Part shown: piece after piece, positions 59,751 through 64,000 of the stretch | Layout: each line of letters opens with the position of its first letter | Numbering within the stretch: the first letter of the stretch is position 1 | Position numbers and translations under genes: made by a program | The notes under the pieces: generated by a model | Databases searched by the model: none | Told to the model about the DNA's origin: nothing | The model's input: the letters and a program-made list of their open reading frames with translations, nothing else | NCBI GenBank assembly: GCA_035685165.1 | Contig: DASRBI010000010.1 | Span: 213,063 to 277,062 of the forward strand | Length of the DNA: 64,000 bases | Source: DATFDN01 sp035685165 | GTDB lineage: Bacteria; Pseudomonadota; Alphaproteobacteria; Acetobacterales; Acetobacteraceae | Direction: 5' to 3'

Positions 59751-62700
59751 TTGTTCTTCGACCGCACCTTATGGGCCATGACGGCGGGGCTGCGCGGGCG
59801 GATCGCGCTCGCCATCGCTCTCGGGCTGGCGGCGCTCGGCGTCGGCATCGCGCGGTTTGTGTTCCTCGGCCAGTTCCTCGCGCGTGTCTTCCGCGGCGCG
59901 CCCGCGGGCGCGCTCCTCGCGCCCCTGCTCGCCGCCGCCGCGGCGATCGTCGTGCGCGCGCTGCTCGATCACTCCCGCACCGAAATCGCGCACCGCACCT
60001 CCGCCCGCGTGCAGGAAAAACTGCGCGGCGCGCTCTACGACAAGATCGCCGCCCTCGGCCCCGCCTGGTTCGGCGCCGAGCGCACCGGCGGCGTCATTCT
60101 GGCGCTCACTGATGGCGTCGAGCAGTTGCAGACCTTCTTCGGCCAGTACCTCCCGCAAGTGGCGATCGCGCTCTGCGCGCCGCTCGCGATCTTCGCGGTC
60201 ATGGCCGCGTGGGACGTGCCGGTCGCCGCGGTGATGATGGCCGCCGCCTTGGTCTCGTTCATCCTCCCGTCCGTCATCCAGCACCGCGTCGGCCAAGCCT
60301 CTCGCGCCCGCATGGCGACGTTCAAGGCGTTCGGCGAGGAGGTGCTGGACGCCATCCAGGGCCTGCCGACGCTGAAGGCGTTCGGCCAAAGCGGCACCTA
60401 TGGGCGGATGCTGGCCGAGAAGGCGCGCGCTCTGTCGGACAGCACCTTCTGGGTGCTCGCGGCCAGCGTGATGGGGCGCCTGTTCACCGATCTCGGCGTG
60501 GCGCTGGGCGCGGCCGCGGCCTTGGCGCTTGGCGCATGGCGCGTCCGGCACGGCGCGATGAGCCTGGAGGCGCTGCTGATCGTGCTGATGGCGGGCACCG
60601 AGATCTTCCGCCCGCTGCGCGATCTGCGCGCCGTGCTGCATCAGGGGATGGTCGGGCAGGCGGCGGCCGCCGGCATCACCGCGCTGCTCGACACGCCGGT
60701 CACCGCGCCCGCCGCGCCGCCCGCGCCCGCCGCGCCGCCCCACCTCGCCCCCACCATCCAATTCGAACAAGTCGGCTTCGCCTATCCGGGCGGGCGTCGC
60801 GCCGCCCATCAGGCTTTGGATTTCACCATCGAAGCGGGCGAGCGCGTCGGCATCGTCGGCCCGAGCGGCGCCGGCAAATCCACCATCGTCCGCCTGCTGC
60901 TGCGGCTGCACGATCCCGCCGCCGGCACGGTGCGGATCGGCGGATGCGACCTCCGTGCGCTCGACCCCGCGCAAATCCGCCGCATGATCGCGGTGGTTGC
61001 CCAGGACACCTACCTGTTCCACGGCAGCGTCGCCGACAACATCCGCCTCGGCCGCCCGGACGCAAGCGAGGCCGAGGTGATCGAAGCCGCCCGCGCCGCC
61101 AACGCGCACGAGTTCATCGCAGCACTGCCCGAGGGCTACGAAACGCTGATCGGCGAGCGCGGCACACGCCTATCGGGCGGCCAACGCCAGCGCATCGCCA
61201 TCGCCCGCGCCCTGCTCCGCGACGCGCCGATCCTGGTGCTGGACGAGGCGCTCTCGTCAGTCGATGCCGAGAACGAGGCGGTGATCCAGCGTGCGCTCGA
61301 CCGGCTGATGCAGGGCCGCACCACGCTCATTCTCGCCCACCGCCTTTCCAGCGTGATCGGCGCCGACCGCATCCTGGTGCTGGAGGAGGGCCGCGTCGTG
61401 CAGTCCGGCACACACGCGGCGCTGATCGCGCGCGAGGGCCCGTACCGGCGGCTGATGGGACCGCAGCTCGCCGAGCACGACGACAGGATCGACGCCATGC
61501 CCGCGACGGCGCCCGAGGCGGCGGAAGCACAGGAAGTTGCGACCGTGCCGGTACGGCGTCCGCTGTCGGAGGACGCCGCCGAAATCGGCTGGCGGCAGAC
61601 GCTCGCTACCCTGCTCGGCTTCGTCTGGCCCTGGCGCGGCCAGCTTGCGGTGGTGGTGATCTGCGGCATCGGCCGGGTCGCCGCCTATATCGGCGTCGGC
61701 GTGCTGGGCGCGCTTACCATCGGCGCGGTGAAATCCGGCGCGCCGGTGCTCGCGCTTATCATCGCCCTGCTCGTGGCCGGGCTGACGGCGCCCGTGCTGC
61801 ACTGGCTCGAATCATGGCTCGCGCACGCGATGGCCTATCCGCTGCTTTCGGAGATGCGGATCGCGCTCTACCGCAAGCTCGACGCGCTGGCGCCCGCTTA
61901 TCTCCTGCGCCGCCGCTCCGGCGATCTGGTCGCGCTGGCGACGCAGGACGTGGAAACGGTCGAATATTTCTACGCCCACACCGTGGCACCCGCCTGCGTC
62001 GCCGTCCTGGTGCCGCTCGGCGTGCTCGTGACGCTCGCGGCGATCGCCTGGCCGCTTGCGCTCGTGTTGCTCCCCTTCCTCGCCTATGCCGGCGCCTCGC
62101 CGCTCGTGGGGCGCAATCGCATCGACCGCCTGGGATCGGAGGCGCGCGGCGCGCTCGGCGAGCTTGGCGCCTACGCTACCGAGACCGTCCAGGGTCTGGC
62201 GGAACTGGTTGCGTTCGATGCGGTCGCGCGGCGGCGCGGCGGCTTCATGCGGATCGCGCGCCGCTGCCAGGAGGCGCGGCTCCTGCTGCTGCACGACCTG
62301 TCGGCGCAGGCGGCGGGCCTGGAGGTCGCCACCGGCCTCGCGGGCCTCGCCGTCGCCGCGCTCGGCGCGCCGCTCGTTCTGCACGGCTGGATCGCGCCGC
62401 CGATGCTGCCGCTGCTCATGCTGATTTCGGTCGCCGCGTTCCTGCCGGTCGCCGAGATCGCGCAAGTCGGCCGCCAGCTTGCCGACACCATAGCCTCCAC
62501 GCGCCGCCTGCACGTTGTCCATTCCGAGCGGGTGGAGATCACCGACGGTCCCGCGCCACCGGAGGCACCTGAAGGCGGTTCGCAGGTGGAGTTCGCGCAT
62601 GTCACCTTCACCTACCCCGGCCGCCGCGCCCCGGCGCTGCGCGATATCAGCTTCGTCGCCCCGGCGGGCGCCACGGTGGCGCTGGTTGGTCCCTCGGGCG

Positions 62701-63326
62701 CCGGCAAAACTACCATCGCCAATCTGCTGCTGCGCTTCTGGGACCCCGATACGGGCGCGATCCGGCTCGACGGCGTCGATCTGCGCCGCCTCGTGCTCGA
62801 TGGTCTGCGCGGGCGCATCGCGCTGGTTGCACAAGATACCTATTTGTTCAACGACACGCTGGAGGCAAATGTTCGCCTCGCCCGCCCGGACGCGACGGCC
62901 GAGGAAGTGCGGCGCGCGCTCCATCAGGCGGCGCTCGCGGATTTCATCGCGGGTTTGCCGGACGGTTTGCAAACCCGCGTCGGCGAGCGCGGCGTGCAGC
63001 TATCGGGCGGCCAGCGCCAGCGGGTCGCCATCGCCCGTGCCTTCCTGAAGGACGCGCCGATCCTCGTTCTGGACGAAGCGACCTCGCATCTCGACACGAT
63101 CAGCGAAATGCAGGTGCGCGCGGCACTCGGCGCGCTGATGCGCGACCGCACGACGATCGTGGTGGCGCACCGCCTCTCCACCATCCGCCATGCCGACTTG
63201 ATCCTGGTGCTCGATTCAGGCCGCGTGATCGAGTCCGGCAGCCACGCCGAACTGCTCGCCCGCCGCGGCGCCTATGCGCGCCTAGTGGAACGCCAGATGG
63301 CCGGCGTCCAACGGGCGGCGGAGTAA
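59751..63326 (+). CDS. Fused double ABC exporter, CydDC/MsbA-like
   Basis: A 1191-residue protein consisting of two complete half-transporters in tandem. Half one has six transmembrane segments (1-300), Walker A GPSGAGKST near 370, signature LSGGQRQRIAIARAL near 473 and Walker B LVLDEALSSVD. Half two has six segments (about 620-890), Walker A GPSGAGKTT near 980, signature LSGGQRQRVAIARAF near 1083 and Walker B LVLDEATSHLD. The LTDGVEQLQTFFGQYLPQ segment resembles CydD, the glutathione/cysteine exporter subunit. CydDC is normally two genes. TTG 59751 keeps the FFDRTLWAMTAGLRGRI start; ATG 59778 is an alternative. Confidence 0.88.
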   Translation: MFFDRTLWAMTAGLRGRIALAIALGLAALGVGIARFVFLGQFLARVFRGAPAGALLAPLLAAAAAIVVRALLDHSRTEIAHRTSARVQEKLRGALYDKIAALGPAWFGAERTGGVILALTDGVEQLQTFFGQYLPQVAIALCAPLAIFAVMAAWDVPVAAVMMAAALVSFILPSVIQHRVGQASRARMATFKAFGEEVLDAIQGLPTLKAFGQSGTYGRMLAEKARALSDSTFWVLAASVMGRLFTDLGVALGAAAALALGAWRVRHGAMSLEALLIVLMAGTEIFRPLRDLRAVLHQGMVGQAAAAGITALLDTPVTAPAAPPAPAAPPHLAPTIQFEQVGFAYPGGRRAAHQALDFTIEAGERVGIVGPSGAGKSTIVRLLLRLHDPAAGTVRIGGCDLRALDPAQIRRMIAVVAQDTYLFHGSVADNIRLGRPDASEAEVIEAARAANAHEFIAALPEGYETLIGERGTRLSGGQRQRIAIARALLRDAPILVLDEALSSVDAENEAVIQRALDRLMQGRTTLILAHRLSSVIGADRILVLEEGRVVQSGTHAALIAREGPYRRLMGPQLAEHDDRIDAMPATAPEAAEAQEVATVPVRRPLSEDAAEIGWRQTLATLLGFVWPWRGQLAVVVICGIGRVAAYIGVGVLGALTIGAVKSGAPVLALIIALLVAGLTAPVLHWLESWLAHAMAYPLLSEMRIALYRKLDALAPAYLLRRRSGDLVALATQDVETVEYFYAHTVAPACVAVLVPLGVLVTLAAIAWPLALVLLPFLAYAGASPLVGRNRIDRLGSEARGALGELGAYATETVQGLAELVAFDAVARRRGGFMRIARRCQEARLLLLHDLSAQAAGLEVATGLAGLAVAALGAPLVLHGWIAPPMLPLLMLISVAAFLPVAEIAQVGRQLADTIASTRRLHVVHSERVEITDGPAPPEAPEGGSQVEFAHVTFTYPGRRAPALRDISFVAPAGATVALVGPSGAGKTTIANLLLRFWDPDTGAIRLDGVDLRRLVLDGLRGRIALVAQDTYLFNDTLEANVRLARPDATAEEVRRALHQAALADFIAGLPDGLQTRVGERGVQLSGGQRQRVAIARAFLKDAPILVLDEATSHLDTISEMQVRAALGALMRDRTTIVVAHRLSTIRHADLILVLDSGRVIESGSHAELLARRGAYARLVERQMAGVQRAAE

Positions 63327-63354
63327 GGCAGAAGCGGCGAGGCGAGAAAAGCGT

Positions 63355-63396
63355 CCCCCCTCCCTCTGCGGCGGCCGTCAAAGGGGAGGGGAGGAG
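63355..63396. repeat. G/C-rich dispersed palindromic repeat
   Basis: CCCCCCTCCCTCTGCGGCGG followed by CCGTCAAAGGGGAGGGGAGG forms a stem of CCCC-TCCC and GGGGAGGGG arms and matches the units near 14685 and 34979. It lies downstream of the ABC exporter gene. Confidence 0.5.
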
Positions 63397-63499
63397 CCCA
63401 GGGGCCGGTCTCCGAGGTTGTGTGTTGCGCGAGAAACGCGGCGGACCGGGCCGCCGCGCCGCTAACGAAGTATCAAGTTCTTTATGCTCTACTGGGCGG

Positions 63500-64000
63500 A
63501 TGGAGCTGGCTGCTGCCTCCTCGCCTGAGCGGCTGATCGAATGGACGCGGGTCCTGTTTGAGGATCTGCGCCGCAACGTGGCTGAGGCGCACCGCACCAT
63601 GCCGCCGGGGTTGGTTCTGCTGATCTGGAACCGGCTCGGGCTGATGATGCGGACCTTCCAGGCGCTGATCGTGAAGAGGGCGGCGGGGAAGCTGATGGCC
63701 CCGCGCCCGCGCCCGCGCGCCGCGCGCGCCGCGCCGGCCGAGGCGGCGGAGCCGGCGGCGGAGGCGGCGGCGGCAGGGGCGGCGCAGCCCAGGCGTGCGG
63801 TGCCGGCCTCGCCGCTGCCGCGCGGGCGGTGCTGGCTGCTCAAGCTGGCGCCGAGGGTGGCCGAGCTTGGGATGCGGGTGCAGATTTATCTCGCCGATCC
63901 TGAGATCGTGGCGCTGCTGGAGGCGAGCCCGGTGGCGCGGCGGCTGGCGCGGGCGCTCGTGCGGATGATGGGCACGCGGGCCGAGCCGGCGACGGCGCAG
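63500..64000 (+). CDS. Unrecognised protein, C-terminus cut by window edge
   Basis: A frame of 167 codons starting at ATG 63500 is open to the right edge. It has a helical N-terminus (RLIEWTRVLFEDLRRNVAEA), a hydrophobic segment (LVLLIWNRLGLMMRTF), a long Ala/Pro/Arg linker (about 65-105) and a C-terminal domain with CWLLKLAP, RVQIYLADPEIVALL and ARRLARALVRMMG. The pattern is familiar from hypothetical proteins of Acetobacteraceae-like genomes, but no function is known to me. Confidence 0.55.
   Translation, partial: MELAAASSPERLIEWTRVLFEDLRRNVAEAHRTMPPGLVLLIWNRLGLMMRTFQALIVKRAAGKLMAPRPRPRAARAAPAEAAEPAAEAAAAGAAQPRRAVPASPLPRGRCWLLKLAPRVAELGMRVQIYLADPEIVALLEASPVARRLARALVRMMGTRAEPATAQ

Overview
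The window is high-GC (roughly two-thirds G+C by eye), densely coded bacterial chromosome with many 4-base ATGA gene overlaps. TRAP, branched-chain amino acid and polyamine-type ABC importers, Tat-type signal peptides, a Ku/ATP-ligase pair, SodB, YajC, an NDUFAF6-like protein and paired Nramp-related transporters suggest an alphaproteobacterium, most likely of the Rhodospirillales/Acetobacterales. That placement is inferred from gene content. I saw no rRNA, tRNA, CRISPR array, insertion sequence or prophage.

Layout. 1-4485 (minus): end of a small secreted protein, then an AroM-family protein, a decayed DUF917 gene, an MFS carrier and an amidase. 4653-11990 (plus): a tightly packed 13-gene operon, mostly of unrecognised proteins; this is the most unusual part of the window. 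11994-15748 (minus): TRAP binding protein, fused TRAP permease and SDR dehydrogenase. 15877-16788: methyltransferase. 16800-21740 (minus): Liv-type ABC importer plus a GAF protein. 21786-23569: 5'-3' exonuclease and a CobW-type GTPase. 23926-32628 (minus): amidohydrolase, polyamine-type ABC importer, CocE/NonD hydrolase and second amidohydrolase, a probable catabolic operon. 32695-35417 (minus): HAD dehalogenase, guaB, YkgJ-like protein. 35472-38047: ATP-dependent DNA ligase and Ku (end joining). 38044-41446: NDUFAF6-like protein, sodB, cupredoxin, yajC, DUF815 ATPase. 41500-44574: VOC protein, VC0807-like membrane protein, OprB porin. 44586-48951: two Nramp-related transporters, two small proteins and MntR with a palindromic operator candidate. 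49022-54278: radical SAM protein, hybrid sensor kinase, unknown membrane protein. 54447-57904 (minus): argF, argD, cation/proton antiporter. 58016-64000 (plus): recX, DUF5662-like, cobalamin adenosyltransferase, fused double ABC exporter, and an unknown protein cut by the window edge.

How genes work together. Most modules pair an importer with enzymes that would process the substrate (TRAP + SDR; polyamine-type ABC + hydrolases; MFS + amidase/AroM). The Nramp/MntR block looks like a metal-responsive divergon. The 4.7-12.0 kb operon combines a possible isoprenoid-synthase-like protein, a geranylgeranyl-reductase-family flavoprotein, several predicted beta-sandwich or repeat proteins, amphipathic-helix proteins, and three proteins whose chains end in -Cys-Cys. 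I cannot match it to any described system and consider it the best candidate for a novel one.
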